Shown: one piece after another, positions 34,424 through 43,318 of the stretch
Layout of the letters: each line of letters starts with the position of its first letter
Position numbering within the stretch: the stretch's first letter is position 1
NCBI RefSeq assembly: GCF_014873875.1
Contig: NZ_JADBEM010000001.1
Span: 2,480,001-2,544,000 of the forward strand
Direction: 5' to 3'
Source: Actinopolymorpha pittospori
GTDB taxonomy: Bacteria > Actinomycetota > Actinomycetes > Propionibacteriales > Actinopolymorphaceae
Length of the DNA: 64,000 nucleotides
Made by a program: the position numbers and the translations under genes
Notes under the pieces: generated by a model
What the model was told of the DNA's origin: nothing
Database searches by the model: none
Seen by the model: only the letters and a program-made list of their open reading frames with translations

Positions 34424-37117
34424 ATGTCTGCCTGGGTTCGTCGTGCTCGAAGTGCCCGGTTCGGCGGTGCCGCCACGGTGCGGAGGCCGTGGTCGTTGCC
34501 GCGGCGGATGCTGGTGGTGACGTCTGCGCTGGGGTTGTTGCTGGGGTTGCTGGTGCCGCCGGGGTCGGTTTCGGCGTGGGCCGGTACGACGGCTTCGGCT
34601 CAGGCGGGCGCGTCAGTGCGTTCCGGTGGGTCCGTCTACAGCGGCGGAGCCGCGAGGGCGGGCGCGCCGTCCCAAGTGGTGACGTCGAAGCGTGCGAGGG
34701 CTGGGGTCTCTGAGACTGGGGTTCAGGCGGGTGCTCCGTCGGCGTCTTCTGGGACGGAGGCGGCTGGTGGGGAGTATGTGCCGCTGCCGCCGACCAGGAT
34801 TGTGGACACACGAAGCGGTCTGGGGACCGCGAAGGCGCCGTTGGGGGAGTCGGCGTCCCGTACCTTCCACATCACCGGTGCGGCTGGTGTCCCGCTGTCG
34901 GGGGTGTCTGCGGTGGTGTTGTCGGTGACGGCCACCGACGCCTCGACGGACACGTGGTTGACGGTTTGGCCATCCGGTGAGTCGCGCCCGACTGTGTCCC
35001 AGCTTTCGGTTACTGCGGGGAACATGGAGGCGAACACCGTCATCGCGAAGATCGGCGCCGGCGGTGACATCGAGGTGTTCAACCGGTTCGGCCGGGTGAA
35101 CGTGATCTTCGATGTGCAGGGGTATTTCACCGACTCCACGGTCACCACCTCGGGTGGAACGTTCGTGGCGGTGTCGCCGAGGCGGATCTACGACACCAAC
35201 CTTTCTGGGCGCGCCCCGCTGGTAGGTGGCGAAATCCGCGACATCCAGGCAACAGGGCTGGGCGGCGTTCCCACGAGTGGGGTGTCGGCTGTCGCGGTGA
35301 ACCTGACAGTCTACGACCCGACCGTCAACACCTCCTTGCAGACGTTCCCTTCGGGCGGCTCCCAGCCGGGCGTGTCGACGCTGCAGGCCTCGGCTGGGCA
35401 GATCGCGTCTGCTCTGGCGCAGGTGAAGCTTGGCGCGGGCGGGAAGATCAGTGTGCGGGCGAACTCGGGTCAGATGCGTCTGATCGTGGATGTCGAGGGT
35501 TACTACCTAGACTCCGCTCAGGGCGGCCGGGATCTGTATGTGCCGCTCAGCCCACGCCGGATCTACACCAGCAGCACGGATCTGGCCGCGGGAGAGACGC
35601 GCGCGATTCAGATCTCTGGTGCCAAGGACGTGAGCGGCAACGTGGTCGTTCCCTCCACTGGGGTGACGTCGGTCGTGGTGTCGGTGACGGCGGTGCAGCC
35701 GGCGGCGAGGGGGATCATGATCGGCTGGCCGGCGGGCCAGCCGAAACCGGTTGCTCAGATGCTGAGTTACAACGTGGCGGACAACAACGTCACCGGCACC
35801 GCGATCCTGGCGTTGGGGACTGGCGGGAAGCTCAACATCTACTCCTCGGCCGCATCGGGGCTGTTGATCGATGTGCAGGGCTACTTCGAGTCCGCCCACA
35901 CCCCGGACCTCGCCTTCTCGTTCGAGGGAGGCGGCGGGGAGATCTCCTACCTGGGCGGCAACGGCGCGCGTGGCTGGGAACAGGCCCGAGCGACCAACAT
36001 CGGCACCGCCACGGCGCACGGCGCACGTTTCACCTTCCAGATGCCGCCAGACGCCTTTCCTGGCGCCTCGACAGATTCCGACCCAGCCTGGGACTGTGAC
36101 TTTTCCACCTCGACCTGGGTCTGTGAGACTGACCGGGACATCCCACCTGGCGGGTCGGCCTTCTTCAACCTCTACCCCTACTTCCCGGCCGGGACCGTGG
36201 GCGATACCAGGACGGTGACCGGTTCGGTGTCGACCTCGACCCTCGAGCGGTCGCTGGCGAACAACGGCGGTACCACCACCTTCACCTACGTGGTGCCGCC
36301 CCCAGGCGACATCCGCCTCTACGGTATTGGCGTGGTCGGCGGTGTCACGCAGTTGAGGGCGAACTTCGAGTTCGACCTGGCCGCCGCCGTCGATATCTAT
36401 GGCGGCAGCCCAATGGAGAACGTCAGCGTCCGAGTTCCGCTCCCAGCGACAGTCGAGCCGATCTCCATCCACCCTGTATCGGTCCAGGATGGCAGCGAGG
36501 ACGCCAACTGGACCTGCCGATTCAACGACGCAGCGCACGACCGCTTCGCCGAATGCACCCGTCCTTTCTGGGATGTCGGCACACACGGCATGTCCATGCG
36601 GATGAAACTCAAAGTCAATGCGGGCACCCCGGACGGTCCGTTGTCCTTCACCGCGACCGCGTCCTCGTCCACCCCTGATGCATCGGTGGAAAACAGCACC
36701 GCTACGACCGCCGTCGCCTACGTCGCCCAGGGCACCATCACTGGTCACGTCTGGCTCGATGTAGACCGAGACGGACAACGTGACGCCGACGAACCGATCG
36801 CCATGGACTCGGTCGGCAAGATCAACGTCGTGCCAGAGTCGGGCCAGCTGCCGTGGGGCCAGGACCTCCTCTCCACTAACACATTCACCGGAAGGTACTG
36901 GGGCGACCTGCCGCCGGGCCGGTACACGGTAGTGGTCTACCTGGATTCGGGCAGCACTGTCCAATTCACCACACCCGACCAGGGAGACGATGCCACCGAC
37001 TCCGACATCATCACCAGGATCAGCGACTACTGGAACCCCCGCGGGCTCAGCGCCGTGGTGGAGGTCCGTGACGGCGCAGAGCCTGCGGTCGACGTCGGAC
37101 TGCTGCCGCAGTCCTGA
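34424..37117 (+). CDS. Large secreted repeat protein with SdrD B-like C-terminal domain, 897 aa
   Basis: ATG 34424 follows GGTGGGGAG. Residues ~25-55 form a signal peptide (SLPRRMLVVTSALGLLLGLL, VPPGSVSAWAG). Three ~120-residue repeats follow (about 117-237, 243-363, 366-490). Each has a VPLPPTRIVDTRSG-like opening, a TVWPSG/TFPSG/GWPAG middle and a VDVQGYF-like end, a module seen in many secreted actinomycete proteins. Two DUF11-like beta domains come next. The last has GHVWLDVDRDGQRDADEPI, the SdrD B-type calcium-binding pattern. There is no LPxTG anchor, so it is probably released or loosely wall-bound. Carbohydrate binding is a guess. Confidence 0.7.
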   Translation: MSAWVRRARSARFGGAATVRRPWSLPRRMLVVTSALGLLLGLLVPPGSVSAWAGTTASAQAGASVRSGGSVYSGGAARAGAPSQVVTSKRARAGVSETGVQAGAPSASSGTEAAGGEYVPLPPTRIVDTRSGLGTAKAPLGESASRTFHITGAAGVPLSGVSAVVLSVTATDASTDTWLTVWPSGESRPTVSQLSVTAGNMEANTVIAKIGAGGDIEVFNRFGRVNVIFDVQGYFTDSTVTTSGGTFVAVSPRRIYDTNLSGRAPLVGGEIRDIQATGLGGVPTSGVSAVAVNLTVYDPTVNTSLQTFPSGGSQPGVSTLQASAGQIASALAQVKLGAGGKISVRANSGQMRLIVDVEGYYLDSAQGGRDLYVPLSPRRIYTSSTDLAAGETRAIQISGAKDVSGNVVVPSTGVTSVVVSVTAVQPAARGIMIGWPAGQPKPVAQMLSYNVADNNVTGTAILALGTGGKLNIYSSAASGLLIDVQGYFESAHTPDLAFSFEGGGGEISYLGGNGARGWEQARATNIGTATAHGARFTFQMPPDAFPGASTDSDPAWDCDFSTSTWVCETDRDIPPGGSAFFNLYPYFPAGTVGDTRTVTGSVSTSTLERSLANNGGTTTFTYVVPPPGDIRLYGIGVVGGVTQLRANFEFDLAAAVDIYGGSPMENVSVRVPLPATVEPISIHPVSVQDGSEDANWTCRFNDAAHDRFAECTRPFWDVGTHGMSMRMKLKVNAGTPDGPLSFTATASSSTPDASVENSTATTAVAYVAQGTITGHVWLDVDRDGQRDADEPIAMDSVGKINVVPESGQLPWGQDLLSTNTFTGRYWGDLPPGRYTVVVYLDSGSTVQFTTPDQGDDATDSDIITRISDYWNPRGLSAVVEVRDGAEPAVDVGLLPQS

Positions 37118-37144
37118 TCCGATATCCGGCCCCTGCCGAAGAGG

Positions 37145-37401
37145 ATGAAGGTCCTGCCGGGCAAGGGCACGCTGACTGGGGACCCGCGAGTGTTCGTTCA
37201 GCGCGCGGGGACCGGGACGCCGCTCGGCAATGTGGCCCGCGGTGAGCCGGGGTCGGTGAGTCGGGGTTCAAGGAACGGATCAACTTCGGCGAGGTGATCG
37301 GGCAGTCCGCCGAGCGGGATACGGGCGAGCTGATCCCGACGACGGTGGGCATCCTGCACCACGGATCTCGTGGCGTTCACATCGTTGCGGCTCGTCCGTT
37401 A
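37145..37401 (+). pseudogene. C-terminal remnant of a polymorphic-toxin-like protein
   Basis: ATG 37145 opens MKVLPGKGTLTGDPRVFVQR, AGTGTPLGNVARGEPGS. After a shift near 37262 the next frame gives GFKERINFGEVIGQSAERDT, GELIPTTVGILHHGSRGVHI, VAARP. Short C-terminal modules of this kind, directly followed by a small gene, are typical of the toxic tips of polymorphic toxins. The frameshift and lack of a delivery domain make it a remnant. I assign no activity. Confidence 0.45.
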
Positions 37402-37412
37402 GGGTGGCGGCG

Positions 37413-37712
37413 ATGGATTTCCGTGTATCGGTCCTGCTGTCGGTGCAGCGCGGACTTTGGGACATCGTGACCCCGAATCTAAGGGGCGTGGCCGTCCTAG
37501 CGAGATATCCCGACGTCGTTGTCCGGTTCCTTTTCGAGGATGATCCAGGCGAGGAGGATCGGGAGAACGTGTCAGAGGCGGAGACCTATGTCATGGCGGA
37601 CTTCCTGGATGAGGTCTCTGTTGCGGCACAAGCGGAGTGGGTTCCAGCGTCCCTGCCACGGGAGTTGAAGTCGGGCGAGGAGTGGGTCTATCTCCGCAAG
37701 GAGTCTGCGTGA
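37413..37712 (+). CDS. Immunity-like protein, 99 aa
   Basis: ATG 37413 lies 12 bases after the presumed end of the toxin remnant. The product is MDFRVSVLLSVQRGLWDIVT, PNLRGVAVLARYPDVVVRFL, FEDDPGEEDRENVSEAETYV, MADFLDEVSV. It is a small, very acidic protein with predicted beta/alpha alternation, as expected for a cognate immunity protein. GTG 37404 is an alternative start. The pairing with the upstream remnant is inferred from spacing and orientation. Confidence 0.6.
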   Translation: MDFRVSVLLSVQRGLWDIVTPNLRGVAVLARYPDVVVRFLFEDDPGEEDRENVSEAETYVMADFLDEVSVAAQAEWVPASLPRELKSGEEWVYLRKESA

Positions 37713-37750
37713 CAGCCGGGGATCGACGCTGAGCCTGTCGACCTGAGCCC

Positions 37751-38089
37751 GTGAGTTCACCAAGGTCGACTCACGGGGCTCCCTTGCCATCCGTGGCCGA
37801 TCAGCTGGCTTGGCCGGTGAGGCTTGGTGAGTGTGGTGGCGTAGGAGTGCGCCTTCGATACATGCTGACAGGACCCCTCCGAGAACTCGATCTTGGGATT
37901 ATCCCTTCTCCGTCCGGTGCGGGTGCGCTCGTGCTGCACGGGGAGGAAGAGGTGGATTGCCTTGTCGTGTTCATGGCCTTCAGACCGGCAGACCACAGCG
38001 ACACAGCCGCGCTCGCCACGTTCAGCGACTGTCCTCGACTCCGACTGGGCCCATCGACGGACGCAGTTCAACCGACTCCGGTTCCCTGA
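37751..38089 (+). CDS. Hypothetical protein, possibly frameshifted at the end
   Basis: The central part (VGVRLRYMLTGPLRELDLGI, IPSPSGAGALVLHGEEEVDC, LVVFMAFRPADHSDTAALAT) looks coding. The first ~25 residues and the last ~20 do not. A neighbouring frame after 38040 continues DWAHRRTQFNRLRFPDTEPD, so a shift near the end is possible. Family unknown. IS701 copy 2 follows 200 bases later. Confidence 0.35.
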   Translation: MSSPRSTHGAPLPSVADQLAWPVRLGECGGVGVRLRYMLTGPLRELDLGIIPSPSGAGALVLHGEEEVDCLVVFMAFRPADHSDTAALATFSDCPRLRLGPSTDAVQPTPVP

Positions 38090-38293
38090 CACCGAACCCG
38101 ACAGACACAGCCGCCACCAGGCGAAGGGCGCGCCGACACGGCTGACTCGCGTGGACGCGAAGATGCGGGATGCGAACGGGCGAGCCGCGTTGCGTGGCCA
38201 GTCGCCGGCGCCTGCTGGGCAGTCGCTGGACGAGTGTCGCTTTGCCTGCTCGGCTCAGGGCGGCTGCGGTTCGTTCGCTCGCTCGGTTCCTAA

Positions 38294-39749
38294 TAGTACT
38301 TTGTTAGGTGTGTCGTTTCGTGTTCTGTGGTTGATGTTCTGACATGGTCGGTGCATGACTCCTGATCAGATAGCGGAGTTGCGGCCGAGGCTTGGCGAGT
38401 TCGCAGCCGACATGCTGGGTTGTCTTGCGCGTTCGGATCAGCGTGCCACGGGTGAGTTGTATCTGCGTGGCCTGTTGACTGATGGTCGGCGTAAGTCGAT
38501 GCAGCCGATGGCGGAGCGGCTGGGTGTGGATCATCAGCGGTTGCAGCAGTTCGTCACCTCCTCGACATGGGATTTCACCGCGGTGCGGCGCAGGTTGAGC
38601 TCGTGGGCTGCGCAGGCGATTGGGCCGCGGGCATACGTGATCGACGACACCGGATTCCCCAAGGACGGGCCTGCCTCGGCGTGTGTGGCCTGGCAGTATT
38701 CCGGGACGTTGGGCAAGACCGCCAACTGCCAGATCGGGGTGAGTGTTCACGCGGTCAACGACACCTGCTCGGCGGCGGTTGACTGGCGGTTGTTCTGCCC
38801 GGAAAGCTGGGACGACAAGGCCTGGGATGATCCCGAGCAGGCCGAGAAGGTCCGCCGGAAGCGAGCCGAATCCAAAGTCCCTGACGACGTGAGGCATATC
38901 GAGAAGTGGCGGCTCGCGCTGGACATGCTTGATGAGCAGACCGAATGGGGGTCGCCGAGGCTTCCCGTCGTTGCCGATGCCGGATATGGGGATTGCACCA
39001 GGTTCCGGCTCGGCGTGGAAGAACGTGGTCTGGACTATGTGGTCGCACTCAAAGCCGGCACCAGCGCCCACCCCGGCGAAGCGGAGCCGGTGAGACCGCC
39101 ACGTAACGGTGGTCGTGGCAGACGTCCCAAGCCCCACTACCCGAAGCCGGCATCGAGTCTGCGCGAGATCGCCATGGCGGCCGGCCGCGATGCCTACCAG
39201 GAGGTGGCGTGGCGGCAGGGGACCAGAAAAACGAAAGGTAATCCGAGTGCTGCCATGACCTCGAAGTTCGCGGTGTTCGTGGTACGTCCGGCCAACCGCG
39301 ACATCCCTCGCGCAGACGATGGGACCTTGCCGGCGAAGCTGCTGCTGGTCGAATGGCCCGATGAGGCGAACGAGCCTACCGACTACTGGCTTTCTAACCT
39401 GCCTGCCGACACACCGATCGATCAGCTCGTCGACCTGGCAAAGATCCGGTGGCGGATCGAACATGACTACCGCGAACTGAAAACCGGGCTCGGACTCGAC
39501 CACTTCGAAGGACGCTCCTGGACCGGCTGGAACCGCCACGTCACACTCGTCGCGATCGCCCAAGCTTTCTGCACCATGGTCAGACTCGACCCAAAACAGG
39601 ATGCGCCGGCCTGAGCTTGTACGCAGTCGTACACGAGCTACAAATCGTGCTCGCCCTCATCGCCGGCGCATGCCCCACCTGCCGACAAGAAGTCACCATC
39701 GACCACATCGAAGCACTCGCCCCACCATGATCGACATGACAAAGTCCTA
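38294..39749 (+). mobile_element. IS701-family insertion sequence, copy 2 (1456 bp)
   Basis: Same ends and length as copy 1. CTAA direct repeats lie at 38290-38293 and 39750-39753. Its right direct repeat is immediately followed by the left end of the ISAzo13 element, so the two elements abut. Confidence 0.9.
38355..39614 (+). CDS. IS701-family transposase, copy 2, 419 aa
   Basis: Differs from the protein at 17797 at only two residues that I can see (KAWDDPEQ for KACDDPEQ, RHIEKWR for RHVEKWR). The DDE regions (VIDDTGFPKDG, VVADAGYGDC, RIEHDYRELKTG) are intact. It has the same out-of-frame C-terminal extension after DAPA. Confidence 0.9.
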   Translation: MTPDQIAELRPRLGEFAADMLGCLARSDQRATGELYLRGLLTDGRRKSMQPMAERLGVDHQRLQQFVTSSTWDFTAVRRRLSSWAAQAIGPRAYVIDDTGFPKDGPASACVAWQYSGTLGKTANCQIGVSVHAVNDTCSAAVDWRLFCPESWDDKAWDDPEQAEKVRRKRAESKVPDDVRHIEKWRLALDMLDEQTEWGSPRLPVVADAGYGDCTRFRLGVEERGLDYVVALKAGTSAHPGEAEPVRPPRNGGRGRRPKPHYPKPASSLREIAMAAGRDAYQEVAWRQGTRKTKGNPSAAMTSKFAVFVVRPANRDIPRADDGTLPAKLLLVEWPDEANEPTDYWLSNLPADTPIDQLVDLAKIRWRIEHDYRELKTGLGLDHFEGRSWTGWNRHVTLVAIAQAFCTMVRLDPKQDAPA

Positions 39750-39768
39750 CTAAGGGGACGTCCAAGTA

Positions 39769-40056
39769 TTACTTGGTCGTTCCGTGGCGGGCTTCGTTGT
39801 TTTGAAGGGCTTCCGGGATTGGTCGAGAGTGGATGGTGTAGTTCCATTCGCCGTGGAAGTCGTTGTGGGTGATCGGGACGGTCTTCATCTGGGCGTTGGT
39901 GATCTTTTCTCCGGTCGGGTATGTGTTGGTGTCCAGGATCGCCTCGACTCTGAACCCGGTCTTGGTGGTTGTGGCACCGATCGTCTCCACGATGACCTGA
40001 TAGTCGGTCAACGGCCGGCCACGCCAGTTGATCGAGATGAACGAGAACAGCCGATG
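39769..40056 (-). CDS. ISAzo13-type transposase, exon 2 (C-terminal 95 aa)
   Basis: Continues the transposase after the intron: HRLFSFISINWRGRPLTDYQ, VIVETIGATTTKTGFRVEAI, DTNTYPTGEKITNAQMKTVP, HNDFHGEWNYTI. Joined to exon 1 at 42204 it yields VCHFPPGTSKWNKVE-HRLFS, the expected DDE-domain sequence, in frame and 414 residues long. Confidence 0.85.
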   Translation of the reverse strand, partial: HRLFSFISINWRGRPLTDYQVIVETIGATTTKTGFRVEAILDTNTYPTGEKITNAQMKTVPITHNDFHGEWNYTIHSRPIPEALQNNEARHGTTK

Positions 40057-40121
40057 GTGAAAGTCGGCCGGGGGCGCGGTTGCGGTCTTTCGACCGCCCC
40101 GTTTCCCCAGGCCGCATTCCC

Positions 40122-40157
40122 GCACCCGGCGTGCCAGTCTCCCGGCACCGGGCGCTC
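40122..40157 (-). ncRNA. Group II intron domain V
   Basis: The minus strand reads GAGCGCCCGG, TGCCGG, GAGA, CTGGCA, CG, CCGGGTGC. GCGCCCGG pairs with CCGGGTGC (one G-U) and TGCCGG pairs with CTGGCA. The loop is the GNRA tetraloop GAGA, the bulge is CG, and the AGC triad is near the 5' end. This is the catalytic hairpin. Domain VI (GGCC...GGCC with a GGTC-GAAA-GACC tip) follows. Confidence 0.8.
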
Positions 40158-40189
40158 CGCAGGCCCCGTTGCACGGCCGTGTTTCTGCC

Positions 40190-41626
40190 TCACCCGACTG
40201 GCCAGGGCGATGGGATCTTCGTTCCCCGGTATTGGTAGCGCGTGGTGCGTACCTTGCCTGGGTCGAACAGCTCCCGTTCGTTGCTGGCTGGCCACCACCG
40301 GCCGCCGCAGTAGCGGCGACGCAGTTCCTTCCAGGAGGTTCTGCGGTGTTTGCGCTTGAGCCACTTCATGACCCGCTTCCACACGTAGGAACTTAGGTAC
40401 TGGAAGGTCGCGCTGGACACGCCGGGGCGAAAGTACTCGCACCAGCCCCGCACCATCTGGTTGATCTCGATGAGCAGGGTGTCCAGCGGCAGGCTGGTGC
40501 CTGTCTTGCGGCACTGCGTCTTGACCTTGGCCATCACGGCCGTGAGGGCCTTATGTGAGGGGTAGGTGTAGACGTAGTACCGGCTGGTGCCTCGCTTCCG
40601 GCGGCGCTGGATCCGCCACCCGAGGAAGACGAGACCCTCGTCGATGTGGGTGATCAGGGTCTTCTCCGGCGACAGGCGTAGGCCCATCGTGGTGAGGACC
40701 CTGGCGATCTCCTCGCGGAGCGCTTCGGCGTCGGCCTTGGTGCCGTTGACCATCAGGCACCAGTCGTCTGCGAACCTGACCAAGCGGTAGGTGGGCAGAC
40801 CGTGCCGTCGCCGCTTAACGCGCTCCCACCTGCTGGCCGCCGGACCCCCGGGTGCCTGGGCGATGTGTTCGTCCAGGACCGACAGGGCCACGTTACTGAG
40901 CAGCGGTGAGAGGATCGACCCCTGCGGGGTGCCGGTGTTGTTCTCCCGCAGCAGGCGATCCTCGCCGAGGATGCCCGCTTTGAGGAACGCCTTCACCAGG
41001 GCCAGGACGCGCTTGTCTCCAACACGTCGCCGCACCCGGTCCAGAAGGGCCGAGTGCGAGATTTCGTCGAAGCAGGCTTTGATGTCGCCTTCCACGATCC
41101 ACTCATACGACTTGGATGCCAGGAAGCGCACCTCGGCCACCGCGTCATGGGTCCGGTGGTTCGGGCGGAACCCGTAACTGCACGGGTGGAAGTCCGCCTC
41201 GAAGATCGGCTCCAACACCAGCTTCAAGGATGCCTGGACCACCCGGTCGGTGATGGTGGCGATCCCGAGGCGACGCAGCTTGCCGTTCGCCTTCGGGATC
41301 ATCCGTTCCCGCACCGGTAGCGGGCGGAAGCTCCGGTCCTTCAACGAGGTCCGCAGCTCGTCGAGGAACTCCTCGACGCCCTGCCCGACCTGGATGGACA
41401 CAGCGGTGTGCCCGTCCACCCCGGCCGTGCGGGCACCCTTGTTGCCCCGCACCCGATCCCACGCCACCAACAAGAACGCGGGATCGGCGACAAGATTGAA
41501 CAGATCATCAAACCTGCGGTGAGGCTCGTCACGAGCCCAACGGTGCAGCTTCGTCTGGATCTCCAGTACCCTTCGCTCGGCCCGGAACAGTGCCGACTCC
41601 AGCTCGTCGGTATTCACCGGCGACAT
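40190..41626 (-). CDS. ltrA: Group II intron reverse transcriptase/maturase, 478 aa
   Basis: Reverse-transcriptase domains are clear: GVDGHTAVSIQVGQGVEEFL, RPLPVRERMIPKANGKLRRL, DRVVQASLKLVLEPIFEADF, GTPQGSILSPLLSNVALSVL and the catalytic RFADDWCLMV. A maturase X region follows (MVRGWCEYFRPG, VWKRVMKWLKRKHRRTSW). No HNH endonuclease domain is visible after it. ATG 41626 is preceded by GGAGG; upstream residues are not conserved-looking. It supports splicing and mobility of the surrounding intron. Confidence 0.92.
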   Translation of the reverse strand: MSPVNTDELESALFRAERRVLEIQTKLHRWARDEPHRRFDDLFNLVADPAFLLVAWDRVRGNKGARTAGVDGHTAVSIQVGQGVEEFLDELRTSLKDRSFRPLPVRERMIPKANGKLRRLGIATITDRVVQASLKLVLEPIFEADFHPCSYGFRPNHRTHDAVAEVRFLASKSYEWIVEGDIKACFDEISHSALLDRVRRRVGDKRVLALVKAFLKAGILGEDRLLRENNTGTPQGSILSPLLSNVALSVLDEHIAQAPGGPAASRWERVKRRRHGLPTYRLVRFADDWCLMVNGTKADAEALREEIARVLTTMGLRLSPEKTLITHIDEGLVFLGWRIQRRRKRGTSRYYVYTYPSHKALTAVMAKVKTQCRKTGTSLPLDTLLIEINQMVRGWCEYFRPGVSSATFQYLSSYVWKRVMKWLKRKHRRTSWKELRRRYCGGRWWPASNERELFDPGKVRTTRYQYRGTKIPSPWPVG

Positions 41627-42203
41627 CCTCCTGGTCCTCCAGTTCCTCGACTGCCGACTTGCTGGTCCCCTTCGCCATGTACGTGCCTCTCGCACGCTCG
41701 GACTACTACGGGACCTCCGCCACGACCCGCCGCCATCGGCGGACGACACACCTACCCACCACCGCAGCGGGAGGGAACGACGGGTCGCTTCCCACGTTCA
41801 TCACCGTTCGGTCGACCGGTGAGGCGGCCAGCTCTACCCCGGCAGCATCGCCACGCCTACGCCGCAGACTTTCAGCGTGGCCTTCCCACCGGCATCGAAA
41901 GACCGGCTTCGAAGTCGCCGCCCGCAGGCGGCGTGCGCTGCATCCCGGCCCACATCCGTCAGATTCGAGCCGGTGGAACACTTACGAGGCTTCAAACACT
42001 GGTTTCTCTCGTCCACCTTCCGGTCTTGCTCGCCGGACCCGGGCCATCTGACAGTGCTGGCCCGCCCCGGCTTTGTCAGGGCTGCTCCCACCCCGCCGCG
42101 TGTCTCCGCGCCGTGGCTGCCCTCAGCTTCCCCACGCTGCTGCGACAACACAGGGGAAGGGGTCTTGCACCCCCTCCCGAACCGGTGACGCCTCGTGGCG
42201 CAC

Positions 42204-43160
42204 TTCGACCTTGTTCCACTTCGACGTGCCGGGCGGGAAGTGGCACACCCAGATGTCCAAGCCGATCTCGGCCGCCAGTTTCACCAGCTCGACTTTCCAC
42301 CCTCGCAGCCGGTAGCCGTTGGAACCGCCCGCGTCAGCGGTCAGCATCAGCCTGCTGGCCTTGGGGTAGCGTTCGCGGCCGACGTGTTCCCACCAGGTGC
42401 GGATTGCGTTGACTGCGAACCCTGCCGTGTCATGGTCAACGCCCACGGACACGAAACCGTCGTCTGCGCCGAGGTCGTAGATACCGTAGGGGATCGCTTT
42501 GGGCACACCGGTGGGAAAGTCATGACCGTTGACCTTCACGGGTTGTCCGGGCGGGGCCCACTCCCGACCGTTGTTGGCATACTCACCCACCAACTCCTTC
42601 TTCTTGGTGTCCACACTGATGACCGGGTCACCAGCAGCCAGAGACTCGGCCGCGGTGTCATTGATGTGCCGGAACTGGGCATCCCGGTCCGGATGCGAGG
42701 CGCCTTCTTTGGTTTTGAACGTCGACTGCAGCCGGTACCCGGCTTTTTTGAGCAGCCTGGTCACGGTCGTCTTGCCCACCGTGAAACCGTTGGCGGTCAA
42801 GCCTTTCACCAACTGGGCTGCCGACTTCGTCGTCCACCGCAGCACAGAGGAAGGATCCCCACGGGTCTCCGGCGCGACAAGCTCCTCCAACGCCTCGGCA
42901 ACGCCAGGCTGGGCATCCTCAGTCGCCGGGCGCCCCGCACCAGGCGCACGCACACGCGCATCAGGCTCGGCACCGGCACGGACCTCGTTCACCCCAGCCT
43001 GAACCGTCGAACGCGACGCACCAGAAAGCCGCGCCACCAACGCGATCCCGCCCCAACCGATCGCCTCCGCCTCAGCCCCCAGCAGCAACCGCCACTGCCG
43101 CTCGTCCAGGTGCGGCTTGAGCACGGCAAGCTTCTCGGCAAGACCCCGTTCTGTAACCAT
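42204..43160 (-). CDS. ISAzo13-type transposase, exon 1 (N-terminal 319 aa)
   Basis: Starts MVTERGLAEKLAVLKPHLDE. It has an HTH region (VARLSGASRSTVQAGVNEVR) and a second helical domain (RWTTKSAAQLVKGLTANGFT). The DDE catalytic part contains VISVDTKKKELVGEYANNGR and LMLTADAGGSNGYRLRGWKV. The frame runs on into the intron (VRHEASP), so a full transposase needs splicing to exon 2 at 39769-40056. Confidence 0.85.
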
Positions 43161-43222
43161 GCCCTCACAACGAGTAGATCATGAAAGAGTCACGCCCATG
43201 TAATTTACGGACGCCCCCTAAG

Positions 43223-43318
43223 GGTGAGCAGAGCTACCAGGGTGGCGTCCTGAGTCGGTTCTTCCAGAACTATGGTCTGCAACCAGACGATCCCTTCAAC
43301 GTGATGTTTGGACCGTGA
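43223..43318 (+). pseudogene. C-terminus of a polymorphic toxin cut by ISAzo13
   Basis: Five bases after the IS end an open frame encodes GEQSYQGGVLSRFFQNYGLQ, PDDPFNVMFGP and stops at TGA 43316-43318, overlapping the ATG of the SUKH gene (TGATG). The overlap and the following immunity gene indicate the last 31 residues of a toxin. The rest of the gene was displaced by the ISAzo13 insertion. Toxin type is not identifiable from this piece. Confidence 0.6.

Larger units (their letters stand above)
40057..42203 (-). mobile_element. Group II intron (2147 bp)
   Basis: On the minus strand the intron starts GTGCGCC, the classic group II 5' end, right after codon GAA of the transposase, and ends ...TTTCAC (AY end) before CATCGG. 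Removing it restores the frame exactly. A domain V and domain VI are recognisable near the 3' end and a maturase gene lies inside. Insertion is into an ISAzo13 transposase coding sequence. Confidence 0.9.
39754..43218 (-). mobile_element. ISAzo13-type element carrying a group II intron
   Basis: Ends GGGGACGTCC (left) and GGGGGCGTCC (right, minus strand) form imperfect inverted repeats of about 19 bp, with TAA next to both ends. The transposase gene is split by a 2147-bp group II intron at 40057-42203. The right end cut into a toxin gene, leaving its last 31 codons at 43223. Confidence 0.8.

Noticed and set aside
35507..36964. 485-residue minus-strand frame opposite the secreted repeat protein
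   Set aside because: Arg/Val/Asp-rich shadow; the plus strand has signal peptide and clear domains.
42195..43184. 329-residue plus-strand frame opposite ISAzo13 exon 1
   Set aside because: Shadow of the transposase; composition is His/Arg-rich and lacks motifs.
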